Assembly (NCBI RefSeq): GCF_027484365.1
Contig: NZ_JAIXTC010000024.1
Span: 1 to 64,000 of the forward strand
Source of the DNA: Brevundimonas sp.
Lineage (GTDB): Bacteria; Pseudomonadota; Alphaproteobacteria; Caulobacterales; Caulobacteraceae
Length of the DNA stretch: 64,000 nucleotides
Direction of reading: 5' to 3'
Shown in pieces: positions 15,991 to 24,795 of the stretch (the first letter of the stretch is position 1; each line of letters begins with the position of its first letter). Below the pieces are notes generated by a model that did not search any database, had not been told where the DNA came from, and worked only from the letters and a program-made list of their open reading frames with translations. A program made the translations under genes and the position numbers.

Positions 15991-16991
15991 CCGCCCAGAA
16001 GTCTCGCCGCCTGGGGCGCGAAATAGCTGAGGACCCCGGCGCAGCCTGCGCGCTTGAACCCATGCAGGGTCTCGAGGATGGCGCGGTCCTGGTCGAGCCA
16101 GCCGTTGGCGATGGAGGCCTGCATCATCGAATACTCGCCCGAGACCTGGTAGGCGAAGGTCGGGATCCTGAAGGTCTCGGAGACGCGCCGGACGATGTCC
16201 AGATAGGGCATGCCCGGCTTGACCATGACCATGTCGGCGCCTTCCGAGATGTCCATGGCGACCTCTTTCAGGGCCTCGTCAGAGTTGGCGTAGTCCATCT
16301 GATAGGTCTTCTTGTCGCCGATCAGCATCTTCGCCGAGCCCACAGCGTCGCGGTAGGGACCGTAGAAGGCCGAGGCGAACTTGGCCGCGTAGGACAGGAT
16401 CAGGGTGTCGTGGAAGCCGTTGGCTTCCAGCGCCTCACGGATGGCCTGGACCCGGCCATCCATCATATCCGAAGGCGCGACGACGTCGGCGCCGGCGTGG
16501 GCCTGGATGAAGGCCTGTTCGGCGAGACGCTCCAGCGAAGCGTCGTTGACGATCCGGCCGTCCTCGACGACGCCGTCGTGGCCGTGGTCGGTGTAGCAGT
16601 CGAGCGCCACGTCGCACATGACGCCGATCTCGGGCGCGGCGTCCTTGATGGCCTTGATACAGTCGGGGATCAGGCCGTCGGGATCGGTCGCGCCGCTGCC
16701 GATCGCGTCCTTGGTCGCCGCGTCGACATTGGGGAAGAGGGCGACCATCGGGATGCCGAGGTCGCGGGCCTCTATCGCCGCCGCCGCTGCGGCTTTGGGC
16801 GACAGGCGGAAGACGCCGGGCATGGAGGGCACCGGGACGCGGTCCTCGGCGCCGTCGTGGACGATCAGGGGCCAGATCAGGTCGGACGGCGTCAGGGTCG
16901 TCTCGGCCACGAGGCGGCGCACCCAGGGCTGGCTGCGCAGGCGGCGGGGACGGGCCATGGGGAAGGCGGCGGGCAGGAAGGGGAGGGTCAT
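15987..16991 (-). CDS. hemB: Delta-aminolevulinic acid dehydratase (porphobilinogen synthase)
   Basis: The 334-residue enzyme condenses two 5-aminolevulinate molecules to porphobilinogen, the second step of haem synthesis after HemA (22007). Visible motifs are RRLRSQPWVRRLV, LIWPLIVHDG, the active-site Lys in SYAAKFASAFYGP, and the Schiff-base Lys in VMVKPGMPYLD. The central region (CDVALDCYTDHGHDG) lacks most Cys of the zinc-type site, with Asp-containing replacements, fitting a magnesium-dependent type as known in alphaproteobacteria. Alternative starts exist at MARPRRL 11 residues in. Confidence 0.97.
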   Translation of the reverse strand: MTLPFLPAAFPMARPRRLRSQPWVRRLVAETTLTPSDLIWPLIVHDGAEDRVPVPSMPGVFRLSPKAAAAAAIEARDLGIPMVALFPNVDAATKDAIGSGATDPDGLIPDCIKAIKDAAPEIGVMCDVALDCYTDHGHDGVVEDGRIVNDASLERLAEQAFIQAHAGADVVAPSDMMDGRVQAIREALEANGFHDTLILSYAAKFASAFYGPYRDAVGSAKMLIGDKKTYQMDYANSDEALKEVAMDISEGADMVMVKPGMPYLDIVRRVSETFRIPTFAYQVSGEYSMMQASIANGWLDQDRAILETLHGFKRAGCAGVLSYFAPQAARLLGG

Positions 16992-17071
16992 GGGCGCTGC
17001 TTACCTTCCTTCTCCCATTGCGAGAAGGATGCGGATAGAAGCCCAAAGAAAACGATCGTTCGGGAGACACC

Positions 17072-18211
17072 ATGGATTTCGCCCTCACCGAGGACCAGCG
17101 CGCCATTCAGGACGCGGCGCGCGCCTTCGCCGATGCGGAGCTGGCACCCCATTCGGCCGAGTGGGACGAGACCAAACATTTCCCGGTCGATGTGATGCGC
17201 CGGGCGGCGGAGACCGGGTTCGCGGCGATCTATGCCTCGGAAGACCACGGCGGGATGGCGCTCGGACGGGTCGAGGCGGCGGTGATCTTCGAGGAGCTGG
17301 CGCGGGGCGACGTGTCGACGGCGGCCTTTATCTCGATCCACAATATGGCGACCTGGATGATCGACCGGTTCGGGTCGGAGGATCTGCGGGCGCGCTATGG
17401 ACCGCGTCTGGCGACGATGGAGCTGATCGCGAGTTACTGCCTGACCGAGCCTGGCTCGGGGTCGGATGCGGCCGGCATGCGAACGAGCGCGACGCGGGAC
17501 GGCGACGACTATGTGTTGAACGGCTCCAAGGCCTTCATCTCCGGTGCGGGGACATCCGATCTCTATGTCGTGATGGCGCGGACGGGCGAGCCGGGGCCGA
17601 AGGGGATCAGCGCCTTCGTGGTCGAGAAAGGGACGCCGGGGCTCAGCTTCGGGGCGCAGGAGAAGAAGATGGGCTGGAACTCCCAGCCCACGGCCATCGT
17701 CCAGTTCGACGACTGTCGCGTGTCGGCGACCAACCTGCTGGGCCAGGAGGGCGACGGCTTCCGCTATGCGATGATGGGGCTGGACGGCGGACGGCTGAAC
17801 ATCGCGGCCTGTTCGCTGGGCGGGGCGCGGCTGGCGCTGGAGACGGCCCAGGCCTACGTCGCGACACGCAAGCAGTTCGGCAAGGCCCTGGCCGAGTTCC
17901 AGAACACCCAGTTCAAACTGGCCGATATGGCGACCGCGCTGGAGGCCGCGCGGCTGATGGTGCTGCGCGGGGCCTGGGCGCTGGACACCAACCATCCCGA
18001 GAAGACCAAATGGTGCGCCATGGCCAAGCGGATGGCCACCGACGCCTGTTTCGAGATCGCCGACGAGGCCCTGCAGCTTCACGGCGGCTACGGCTATCTG
18101 AAGGACTATCCGCTGGAGCGGATCGTGCGGGACCTGCGGGTGCACCGCATCCTGGAAGGCACGAACGAGATCATGCGGGTGATCACCGCGCGCGAAATGA
18201 TGCGGCAATGA
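17072..18211 (+). CDS. Acyl-CoA dehydrogenase, probably isobutyryl-CoA dehydrogenase
   Basis: The 379-residue flavoprotein matches the short/branched-chain acyl-CoA dehydrogenase family. It has FALTEDQRAIQDAARAF at the start, the FAD-binding YCLTEPGSGSDAAGM near residue 130, the QFDDCRV segment, RKQFGK near 268, and the catalytic Glu in LEGTNEIMRV near residue 367. The following genes (hydroxyisobutyryl-CoA hydrolase, mmsB) make isobutyryl-CoA from valine the likely substrate. GGGAG precedes the ATG, and a 10-bp palindrome AACGATCGTT sits at 17051-17060 just before it. The stop overlaps the next gene by 4 nt. Confidence 0.93.
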   Translation: MDFALTEDQRAIQDAARAFADAELAPHSAEWDETKHFPVDVMRRAAETGFAAIYASEDHGGMALGRVEAAVIFEELARGDVSTAAFISIHNMATWMIDRFGSEDLRARYGPRLATMELIASYCLTEPGSGSDAAGMRTSATRDGDDYVLNGSKAFISGAGTSDLYVVMARTGEPGPKGISAFVVEKGTPGLSFGAQEKKMGWNSQPTAIVQFDDCRVSATNLLGQEGDGFRYAMMGLDGGRLNIAACSLGGARLALETAQAYVATRKQFGKALAEFQNTQFKLADMATALEAARLMVLRGAWALDTNHPEKTKWCAMAKRMATDACFEIADEALQLHGGYGYLKDYPLERIVRDLRVHRILEGTNEIMRVITAREMMRQ

Positions 18212-19248
18212 GCGAAGCGGAAGTTCTGACCCGGATCGAGGGATCGGTCGGGCGCATCACCCTGAACCGGCCCAAGGCGCTGCATGCGCTGAACCTGGGC
18301 ATGTGCGAGATCATGACGGCGGCGCTGCTGGCGTGGCGGGATGACGGTCAGGTGACCTCGGTGCTGATCGACCATGCGGGCGAGCGCGGGTTCTGCGCCG
18401 GGGGTGACATCCGGATGATCGCGGAGAGCGGGGCGACCGATGCGGTGGAGGCCAGGGCCTTCTTCCATGCGGAGTATCGACTGAACCATCTGATGTTCGA
18501 ATACCCCAAGCCGATCACGGTGATCGTGGACGGGATCGTCATGGGCGGCGGGGTCGGAATTTCCGAGCCGGCCGACGTGCGGATCGCGACCGAGCGGACG
18601 ACCTACGCCATGCCGGAGACGGGGATCGGCCTGTTCCCGGACGTCGGCGGGGGCTGGTTCCTGCCGAGGCTGCCGGGCGAGACCGGGACCTGGCTGGCGT
18701 TGACCGGGGCGCGGCTGAAGGCGGCGGATACGGTGGCCCTGGGGATCCATACCCATTTCGTGGCGTCCGAGGGCGTGGAAGCACTGAAGGCGGAGCTGTT
18801 GGCCCAAGGGGCTGACGCGGTTGCGGGTCACGCGACGGAGGCCGGGCCCGCGCCGCTGGCGCCGTATCGCGACGCCGTCGACCGGTTGTTCGCCTTCGAC
18901 ACGGTGGAGGCCATCTTCGCCGCGCTCGAGGCCGACGGGTCTGACTGGGCCCTGGCGCAGCTGGCGACGCTGAAGACCAAGTCGCCGCAGTCGCTGAAGG
19001 TCACCTTGCGCCAGCTGAAGGCGGGCCGGGCGATGACCGATTTTGCCGAGGTGATGGCGATGGAGTACCGGCTGGGCGGGCGTGTGGTGCGGACCCACGA
19101 CTTCCAGGAGGGGGTGCGCGCGGTCATCGTCGACAAGGACAATGCGCCGAAATGGTCGCCGGCGACGCTGGAGGGGGTGACCGAGGCCCACCTCGACGCC
19201 CTGTTCGCGCCCCTGCCCGCCGACGAGGAATGGGCACCGCTGGACTGA
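18208..19248 (+). CDS. 3-hydroxyisobutyryl-CoA hydrolase (HIBCH type)
   Basis: The 346-residue protein is in the crotonase superfamily. It has GRITLNRPKALHALN at the start, the oxyanion-hole segments ERGFCAGGDIRMI and IVMGGGVGIS, MPETGIGLFPDVGG, and the HIBCH-type C-terminal half with SPQSLKVTLRQLKAG. It releases CoA from 3-hydroxyisobutyryl-CoA in valine breakdown. The hydrolase call over a plain enoyl-CoA hydratase rests on length and the C-terminal region. ATGA overlap with the acyl-CoA dehydrogenase gene; the open frame extends far upstream only as a shadow. Confidence 0.92.
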   Translation: MSEAEVLTRIEGSVGRITLNRPKALHALNLGMCEIMTAALLAWRDDGQVTSVLIDHAGERGFCAGGDIRMIAESGATDAVEARAFFHAEYRLNHLMFEYPKPITVIVDGIVMGGGVGISEPADVRIATERTTYAMPETGIGLFPDVGGGWFLPRLPGETGTWLALTGARLKAADTVALGIHTHFVASEGVEALKAELLAQGADAVAGHATEAGPAPLAPYRDAVDRLFAFDTVEAIFAALEADGSDWALAQLATLKTKSPQSLKVTLRQLKAGRAMTDFAEVMAMEYRLGGRVVRTHDFQEGVRAVIVDKDNAPKWSPATLEGVTEAHLDALFAPLPADEEWAPLD

Positions 19249-19311
19249 TGGCCTGCATCCTGTGACGCTTTCGTGCGTATGTTGGCTCAACCGCTGTTCG
19301 AGGATCGTCCC

Positions 19312-20088
19312 ATGCTGAAATCGTCGCTGTTGATCGTGGCTTCCACGATCGCCCTGTCCGCCTGCGCGCCGATGATGTCGGGGGAGACGCCGGCCGATCC
19401 GGCGGAGCGTGCCTCGGCGGTCGTCAATGACTACGCCCTGGCCATCGCCGATCCCCTGAGGCCCGCCGGCGAGGTCGCTCGCGATCCCCTGAGGAAGCCG
19501 GCCGAGATGCTGGCCTTTGCACAGATCGACGGCGGCGAACGGATCGCCGACGTGCGACCGGAGGAGGGCTATTTCAGCCGCCTGTTCGCCCGCGCCGTGG
19601 GTCCCGAAGGCCGGGTCTATGCCTATGTGCCGAACCAGACCGCGGCGCGCGAGAACGCCTTCGGCGACACCCTGGCGACCGACTATCCAAATGTGACCCG
19701 GCTGACCGGGGCGCTGGAGGAGTTCGCCATCCCCGAGCCGCTGGACGTGGTCTTCATGGGCCAGGAATACCATGACTTCGTCATCGACCGGTTCAACGTC
19801 GATGTGGCGGCGATGAATGCGGCGGTGTTCCGGGCGCTGAAGCCCGGCGGCCTCTATGTCATCCTGGATCATCAGGCGGCGGCGGGGGCGGGGACCTCGG
19901 TCGTCGGCACCCTGCACCGGATCGAGGGCTCGGCGCTGAGGGCGCAGGTCGAGGCCGCCGGCTTCATCTTCGACGGGGAGACCAATGCCGTGCGGAACCC
20001 GGAGGACGACCACAGCCTGTCGGTCTTCGACGAGGCGATCCGCGGACGTTCCGACCAGTTCGTCTACCGGTTCCGCAAGCCCGGCTGA
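19312..20088 (+). CDS. Methyltransferase-like lipoprotein with degenerate SAM motif
   Basis: The 258-residue product starts with a lipoprotein signal (LSAC lipobox at about residues 15-18). It has a class I methyltransferase-like fold: a motif I region reading ADVRPEEGYFSRLFARAVG, then LDVVFMGQEYHDF and LKPGGLYVILDH. In motif I the expected glycine-rich GxGxG is replaced by RPEEG, so S-adenosylmethionine binding is doubtful. I chose the ATG at 19312 (GAGGA upstream) over 19273 because it gives a clean lipoprotein signal. It is a paralogue of the next gene, and both sit inside the valine-catabolism cluster. Confidence 0.8.
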   Translation: MLKSSLLIVASTIALSACAPMMSGETPADPAERASAVVNDYALAIADPLRPAGEVARDPLRKPAEMLAFAQIDGGERIADVRPEEGYFSRLFARAVGPEGRVYAYVPNQTAARENAFGDTLATDYPNVTRLTGALEEFAIPEPLDVVFMGQEYHDFVIDRFNVDVAAMNAAVFRALKPGGLYVILDHQAAAGAGTSVVGTLHRIEGSALRAQVEAAGFIFDGETNAVRNPEDDHSLSVFDEAIRGRSDQFVYRFRKPG

Positions 20089-20147
20089 CGGCGTTCGCCC
20101 GACGCGCTAGACTGGCCTCGCGCCATCAGAGCGCACGGGAGAGAAGC

Positions 20148-20900
20148 ATGCGCCGTTCCTTGATCCTGGCCGTTTCGGCCGCCGTCGTGATCGCCGCCGG
20201 AGGGTTCGCGCCCGCGCCACAGGATGCCGGCGCCTACGCCGCCGTTCTGGCGGGGTCCGATCGTCCCGAGGCCGACACGGCCCGGGACGCCGCGCGCAAG
20301 ACCGCCGAGACCCTGGCCTTCGCCGAGGTTTCGCCGGGCGAGACGATCGGCGACATGATCATCGGAGGCGGCTATTTCACCCGCGTCTTCGCCAGCGTGG
20401 TGGGCGATGAGGGCCAGGTCATCGCCTGGCAACCGGCAGAGTTCATCGCCTTCCAGGCCAGCTATGGCGAGGCGCTTGCGGCGGCCGATGCCCTGGACAA
20501 TGTCACCGGAATCCGTTCGCCCATCGGCGCGCCCGAGTTTCCGGCCGGGATGGACCTGATCTTCACGGCCCAGAACTATCACGACCTGCACCTGCAGCCC
20601 TTCCCGGAGGATACGGCGGCGAAGGTCAATGCGGCGGTCTTTGCTGCGCTGAAGCCGGGCGGCCTCTATGTGATCATCGACCATGCCGCGACCGCCGGCG
20701 CGGGCATCGGCGTGGCGAACACCCTGCACCGGATCGACATCGCCGACGTCAAGCGTGAGGTCGAGGCGGCGGGCTTCGTGCTGGACGGCGAGAGCGGCAT
20801 CCTGCTGAACGCCGAAGACCCTCTGACGGCCAACGTTTTCGATCCGTCGATCCGGGGGCGCACGAGCCAGTTCATGCTGCGCTTCCGCAAACCGGCCTGA
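20148..20900 (+). CDS. Exported methyltransferase-like protein (paralogue of 19312)
   Basis: The 250-residue product has a signal peptide (about 1-22) and aligns along its length with the preceding lipoprotein: IGDMIIGGGYFTRVFASVVG, DLIFTAQNYHDLHL, LKPGGLYVIIDHAATAGAG, NTLHRID, and a C-terminal FDPSIRGRTSQF-RFRKP. Here motif I is nearer the usual glycine-rich form (IGGGYFT). An exported methyltransferase-fold protein has no obvious SAM supply, so the fold may have been reused. The two differ in export type, lipidated or soluble. Confidence 0.8.
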   Translation: MRRSLILAVSAAVVIAAGGFAPAPQDAGAYAAVLAGSDRPEADTARDAARKTAETLAFAEVSPGETIGDMIIGGGYFTRVFASVVGDEGQVIAWQPAEFIAFQASYGEALAAADALDNVTGIRSPIGAPEFPAGMDLIFTAQNYHDLHLQPFPEDTAAKVNAAVFAALKPGGLYVIIDHAATAGAGIGVANTLHRIDIADVKREVEAAGFVLDGESGILLNAEDPLTANVFDPSIRGRTSQFMLRFRKPA

Positions 20901-20943
20901 CGGTCTAACCCGGAAGAAAATCGCTTCCGGGAGAGACTCAGCC

Positions 20944-21846
20944 ATGACCAGGATCGCCTTCATTGGCCTCGGCAATATGGGCGGTGGCATGGCCGCCAAC
21001 CAGGCGAAGGCCGGCCATGCGGTCGCCGCCTTCGACCTGTCGGCCGCGGCCCTGGACCGGGCTAAGGGCGCGGGCTGCACCCCGGTCGCCTCGGTGGCCG
21101 AGGCCGTGCGCGACGCGGAGGTGGTCATCACCATGCTGCCGGCCGGGCCGCATGTGCTGAAGGTCTATTCGGAGCAGATCATAGGCGTGGCGCCGTCCTC
21201 GGCCCTGCTGCTCGACTGTTCGACCATCGATGTGGACACGGCGCGGAAGGTCGCGGACCTCGCGAAGGCGGCGGGCTACGCCTTCGCCGACGCCCCGGTG
21301 TCGGGCGGGACGATGGCGGCGGACGCCGGGACCCTGGCCTTCATGGTCGGCTGCGACGAGGCGGACTTCGCCCGGATCGAGGCGGCGCTGGAACCCATGA
21401 GCCGGGCGACCTTCCGCGCCGGCGACCATGGGGCCGGGCAGGCGGCCAAGATCTGTAACAACATGATCCTCGGCATCACCATGCTGGGCACCTGCGAGGC
21501 GATCGCCCTGGCCGAGAAGCTGGGGCTGGACCCGGTGAAGTTCTTCGACATCGCGGCCAAGTCGTCGGGCCAGAGCTGGTCGGTCACGACCTACTATCCG
21601 TGGCCCGGCCCGGTGCCGACCGCGCCGTCCAACCGCAACTATGACGGCGGCTTCGCCACGGCGATGATGCTGAAGGATCTGAAGCTGGCCCAGGATGCGG
21701 CGGCCAAGGCGGGTGCCTCGACGCCGCTGGGAGCCCAGTCCGAGGCCCTGTTCCAGCTGTTCGACCGCCTCGGTTACGGCGGCAGGGACTTCTCGGGCAT
21801 CCTGCAGATGCTGCGCGGAAAGCTGGACGAATTGCCCAGGTCTTGA
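20944..21846 (+). CDS. mmsB: 3-hydroxyisobutyrate dehydrogenase
   Basis: The 300-residue NAD-dependent enzyme oxidises 3-hydroxyisobutyrate to methylmalonate semialdehyde in valine catabolism. Motifs are GLGNMGGGMA near residue 8, ADAPVSGGTMAADAGTL near 117, catalytic Lys in GAGQAAKICNNM near 170, and the family-typical tryptophan/proline stretch SGQSWSVTTYYPWPG. The acyl-CoA dehydrogenase and hydroxyisobutyryl-CoA hydrolase upstream on the same strand make three consecutive steps. Methylmalonate-semialdehyde dehydrogenase (mmsA) is not in the window. Confidence 0.93.
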   Translation: MTRIAFIGLGNMGGGMAANQAKAGHAVAAFDLSAAALDRAKGAGCTPVASVAEAVRDAEVVITMLPAGPHVLKVYSEQIIGVAPSSALLLDCSTIDVDTARKVADLAKAAGYAFADAPVSGGTMAADAGTLAFMVGCDEADFARIEAALEPMSRATFRAGDHGAGQAAKICNNMILGITMLGTCEAIALAEKLGLDPVKFFDIAAKSSGQSWSVTTYYPWPGPVPTAPSNRNYDGGFATAMMLKDLKLAQDAAAKAGASTPLGAQSEALFQLFDRLGYGGRDFSGILQMLRGKLDELPRS

Positions 21847-21906
21847 TCCATCGCAAAGCGGCGCATGTCTGTTCCCGCGATGATCGCGCATGCGCACGAA
21901 CGAAAC

Positions 21907-21921
21907 TGAGAACCGTTATCA
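21907..21921. promoter_or_regulatory. Candidate Fur-type box upstream of hemA
   Basis: TGAGAAC-C-GTTATCA is a 7-1-7 inverted repeat with one mismatch and closely follows the Fur pattern TGATAAT-n-ATTATCA. It lies in an unusually AT-rich 160-bp gap, about 86 bp upstream of the hemA start. A possible promoter (TTGCGA at 21931-21936, CGATAG at 21955-21960) follows it. Iron control of haem synthesis would make sense, but this is a pattern match only. Confidence 0.45.
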
Positions 21922-22006
21922 ATTAGAAGGTTGCGACTATTTTGCAGCCGCTGGCGATAGACTTTCCCGGACCCGGAGCGCAAATACCGGCCGATCCAGA
22001 GAGACC

Positions 22007-23248
22007 ATGCGAGTATCAGGGTTGTTCGACTACACCGCCGCATTCAAGTCCGCCGTCGACCAGGTGAAGGATGAGGGACGTTATCGCGTCTTCGCCGACC
22101 TGAAGCGGGTGCGCGGTCAATTCCCGAAGGCGGTGCGTCGTCGTGAGGACGGATCCGAGCAGGACGTCATCATCTGGTGTTCGAACGACTATCTCGGCAT
22201 GGGCCAGCATCCGGTCGTGCTCGAGGCCATGCAGGCCGAGCTCGACGCCGTGGGCGCCGGCGCCGGGGGCACGCGCAACATTTCGGGCACCACGCGGTCG
22301 GCGGTCGATCTGGAGGCCGAACTGGCGTCCTGGCACCAGAAGGAAGCCTCACTGCTGTTCACCTCGGGCTATGTGGCCAATGAGGCGACACTGACGACGC
22401 TGCAGCGCATCCTGCCGGGCCTGATCATCTTCTCCGACAGCCTGAACCACGCCTCCATGATCGCCGGCATCCGCAACGGCGGCTGCGAGCGTCACGTCTT
22501 CCTGCACAACGACCTGACGCATCTGGAAGAGCTGCTGGCCGCAGCCCCAGCCGATGCGCCCAAGCTGATCGCGTTCGAGAGCGTCTATTCCATGGACGGC
22601 GACATCGCCGACCTGGCCGGAACGATCGCCCTGGCGAAGAAGTACAACGCCCTGACCTATCTCGACGAGGTCCATGCCGTGGGCCTGTACGGCGCGACCG
22701 GCGCCGGCGTGGCCGAGCGTGACGGGGTTCTGGACGGCATCGACATCGTCGAATGCACCCTCGGCAAGGCCATCGGCGTCATGGGCGGGTATATCGCCGC
22801 CGATGCGGTGATCGTGGACGCGGTCCGCAGCTGGGCCTCGGGCTTCATCTTCACGACCTCGCTGCCGCCGGCCCTGACCGCCGGCGCCCTGGCCTCGGTG
22901 CGTCACCTGAAGACCCATCCGGAACTGCGCGACGCCCATCAGGAGCGGGCCCAGACCCTGAAGGACCGTTTCGCGGCCGCCGGCATCCCGGTGATGCCCA
23001 GCGAAAGCCATATCGTCCCGGTCTTCGTGGGCGATCCCGTCCACACCAAGATGATCTCGGACATGCTGCTGGAAGAGTTCGGCGTCTACGTCCAGCCGAT
23101 CAACTATCCGACCGTGCCCAAGGGCACCGAGCGCCTCCGCTTCACCCCCTCGCCGAACCACGACGACGGGATGATGGATGCCCTGGTCAGCGCGATGGAT
23201 CGGCTGTGGACCCACTGCCGCATCGCCCGGATGCCGGTCGCCGCCTGA
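22007..23248 (+). CDS. hemA: 5-aminolevulinate synthase
   Basis: The 413-residue PLP enzyme condenses glycine and succinyl-CoA, the C4 entry to haem typical of alphaproteobacteria. It starts MRVSGLFDYTAAFKSAV. Motifs include CSNDYLGMGQHP, GAGAGGTRNISGTT, the cofactor Asp/His segment YLDEVHAVGLYG, and the Schiff-base Lys in CTLGKAIGVMGGY near residue 254. The open frame runs up to 21890, but those 39 residues are unlike the family and overlap the AT-rich control region. The stop overlaps the next small gene (TGATG). Confidence 0.97.
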   Translation: MRVSGLFDYTAAFKSAVDQVKDEGRYRVFADLKRVRGQFPKAVRRREDGSEQDVIIWCSNDYLGMGQHPVVLEAMQAELDAVGAGAGGTRNISGTTRSAVDLEAELASWHQKEASLLFTSGYVANEATLTTLQRILPGLIIFSDSLNHASMIAGIRNGGCERHVFLHNDLTHLEELLAAAPADAPKLIAFESVYSMDGDIADLAGTIALAKKYNALTYLDEVHAVGLYGATGAGVAERDGVLDGIDIVECTLGKAIGVMGGYIAADAVIVDAVRSWASGFIFTTSLPPALTAGALASVRHLKTHPELRDAHQERAQTLKDRFAAAGIPVMPSESHIVPVFVGDPVHTKMISDMLLEEFGVYVQPINYPTVPKGTERLRFTPSPNHDDGMMDALVSAMDRLWTHCRIARMPVAA

Positions 23249-23427
23249 TGAGCGAAGGTCTCGGCGAGGTCATCGTCGAGGCGATCCGCAACGGGACCTA
23301 TCTGAAGATCACGGCCATCCATGTGGCGACGGGGCAGGAGGCCACGGCGGTCGGGCCTGCGCACGAACCCAAGGCGGTCGAGCGTCTCGCCATTGCCAAG
23401 CTGAAGCGGCTTCTCGACGCGTCCTGA
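23248..23427 (+). CDS. Small conserved-type protein (DUF6898-like)
   Basis: The 59-residue protein begins directly at the hemA stop (TGATG overlap) and is therefore coupled to hemA. It reads GEVIVEAIRNGTYLKITAI, then ATG-ATAVGPA, then a C-terminal LAIAKLKRLLD helix. This resembles the short DUF6898-type proteins of Caulobacterales (GEV-E-G--KV-A----G-E-S-VGP----L-R-A--KL). The function is unknown. The family recognition is from memory of the pattern and is moderately sure; the overlap and codon use support that it is a real gene. Confidence 0.65.
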   Translation: MSEGLGEVIVEAIRNGTYLKITAIHVATGQEATAVGPAHEPKAVERLAIAKLKRLLDAS

Positions 23428-23436
23428 CACAAGATG

Positions 23437-23464
23437 TTGTGGTCGGCGGGCGCGGGGACTAGAC
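23437..23464 (+). promoter_or_regulatory. Candidate housekeeping promoter for glyA
   Basis: TTGTGG (23437-23442) and GACTAGAC (23457-23464) are 14 nt apart, the Caulobacter-type arrangement. Transcription would start near 23471, which argues for the GTG start of glyA at 23500 rather than the upstream ATG at 23434. Confidence 0.4.
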
Positions 23465-23499
23465 AGTCCGCCTCCCATTCCGTCAGCCCGGACCTGCCC

Positions 23500-24786
23500 G
23501 TGACCGCTCCCTTCATCCACGACGCCTATTTCTCCAAGGGTCTGGCCGAGGCCGATCCGGACGTGTTCGGCGCGATCCGGAGCGAACTGCATCGCCAGCA
23601 GGAGCAGATCGAGCTGATCGCCTCCGAAAACATCGTCTCGAAGGCGGTGCTCGAGGCCCAGGGCTCGGTCCTGACCAACAAATACGCCGAGGGTTACCCT
23701 GGACGCCGCTACTACGGCGGCTGCGAATACGTCGACATCACCGAGGACCTGGCGCGCGAACGGGCCAAGGCACTGTTCGGCGCGGCCTTCGCCAACGTCC
23801 AGCCGCACTCGGGAGCCCAGGCCAACCAGGCGGTCTTCTTCGCCCTGCTGCAGCCCGGCGACACCTTCCTGGGGATGGATCTGGCCGCCGGCGGTCACCT
23901 GACCCACGGCTCGCCGGCCAACCAGTCGGGCAAGTGGTTCCGGCCCGTCACCTACAAGGTGACCGAGGACACCCATCTGATCGACTATGACCACGTCGCC
24001 GAGATGGCGCTCAAGGAACGGCCGAAACTGATCGTGGCCGGCGCCTCGGCCTACAGCCGTCATATCGACTTCGCCCGCTTCCGCGAGATCGCCGACAGCG
24101 TCGGGGCCTATCTGATGGTCGACATGGCCCACTATGCGGGTCTGGTGGCCGGTGGCGCCTATCCGAACCCGGTGCCGCACGCCCATGTGGTGACCACCAC
24201 GACCCACAAGACCCTGCGCGGACCGCGCGGCGGGCTGATCCTTTCGAACGACGTCGAGCTGGGCAAAAAGATTAATTCGGCCGTCTTCCCGGGCCTGCAG
24301 GGCGGGCCGCTGGAACATGTCATCGCCGCCAAGGCCGTGGCCTTCGGCGAGGCGCTGAAGCCCGAGTTCAAACTCTATGCGAAACAGGTCGTGCTGAACG
24401 CCCAGGCCCTGGCCGGGGTGCTGGTCGAGCGCGGCCTGGCCATCGTCTCGGGCGGCACCGACAGCCACCTGATGCTGGTCGATCTGCGGCCCAAGGGCGT
24501 GACAGGCAAGGCGACCGAGCTGCAACTCGAACATGCCCTGATGACCTGCAACAAGAACGGCGTGCCGTTCGACACCGCGCCGTTCACGGTCACCTCGGGC
24601 GTTCGCCTGGGCACGCCGGCGGGCACGACCCGCGGGTTCGGCGAGGACGAGTTCAGGCAGATCGGCCACTGGATCGCTGACGTCGTCTCCTCGATGAACG
24701 GCGGCGACGAGGCCGATCCGGCCGTGGTCGCCGAGGTCGCCGGACAGGTGCGGGCCCTGACCTCTCGCTTCCCGATCTACGGATAG
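23500..24786 (+). CDS. glyA: Serine hydroxymethyltransferase
   Basis: The 428-residue PLP enzyme interconverts serine and glycine with tetrahydrofolate, feeding one-carbon metabolism and supplying glycine to HemA. Motifs are [43 protein letters not shown], and the PLP Lys237 in [17 protein letters not shown] at 23500 gives the usual length and lies after the predicted promoter. The frame is open to 23434. nrdR follows after 9 nt. Confidence 0.97.
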   Translation: MTAPFIHDAYFSKGLAEADPDVFGAIRSELHRQQEQIELIASENIVSKAVLEAQGSVLTNKYAEGYPGRRYYGGCEYVDITEDLARERAKALFGAAFANVQPHSGAQANQAVFFALLQPGDTFLGMDLAAGGHLTHGSPANQSGKWFRPVTYKVTEDTHLIDYDHVAEMALKERPKLIVAGASAYSRHIDFARFREIADSVGAYLMVDMAHYAGLVAGGAYPNPVPHAHVVTTTTHKTLRGPRGGLILSNDVELGKKINSAVFPGLQGGPLEHVIAAKAVAFGEALKPEFKLYAKQVVLNAQALAGVLVERGLAIVSGGTDSHLMLVDLRPKGVTGKATELQLEHALMTCNKNGVPFDTAPFTVTSGVRLGTPAGTTRGFGEDEFRQIGHWIADVVSSMNGGDEADPAVVAEVAGQVRALTSRFPIYG

Positions 24787-24795
24787 GTCGCCGAA

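Noticed and set aside
16618-18207. Fusion of the hydroxyisobutyryl-CoA hydrolase frame with 530 upstream residues
   Set aside because: The upstream part is a shadow of hemB and the acyl-CoA dehydrogenase; the real start overlaps the dehydrogenase stop.
18106-20013. 635-residue frame antisense to the hydroxyisobutyryl-CoA hydrolase gene
   Set aside because: Shadow of well-supported plus-strand genes.
21890-22006. N-terminal extension of hemA by 39 residues
   Set aside because: Residues are unlike 5-aminolevulinate synthases and cover the AT-rich control region with the Fur-like box.
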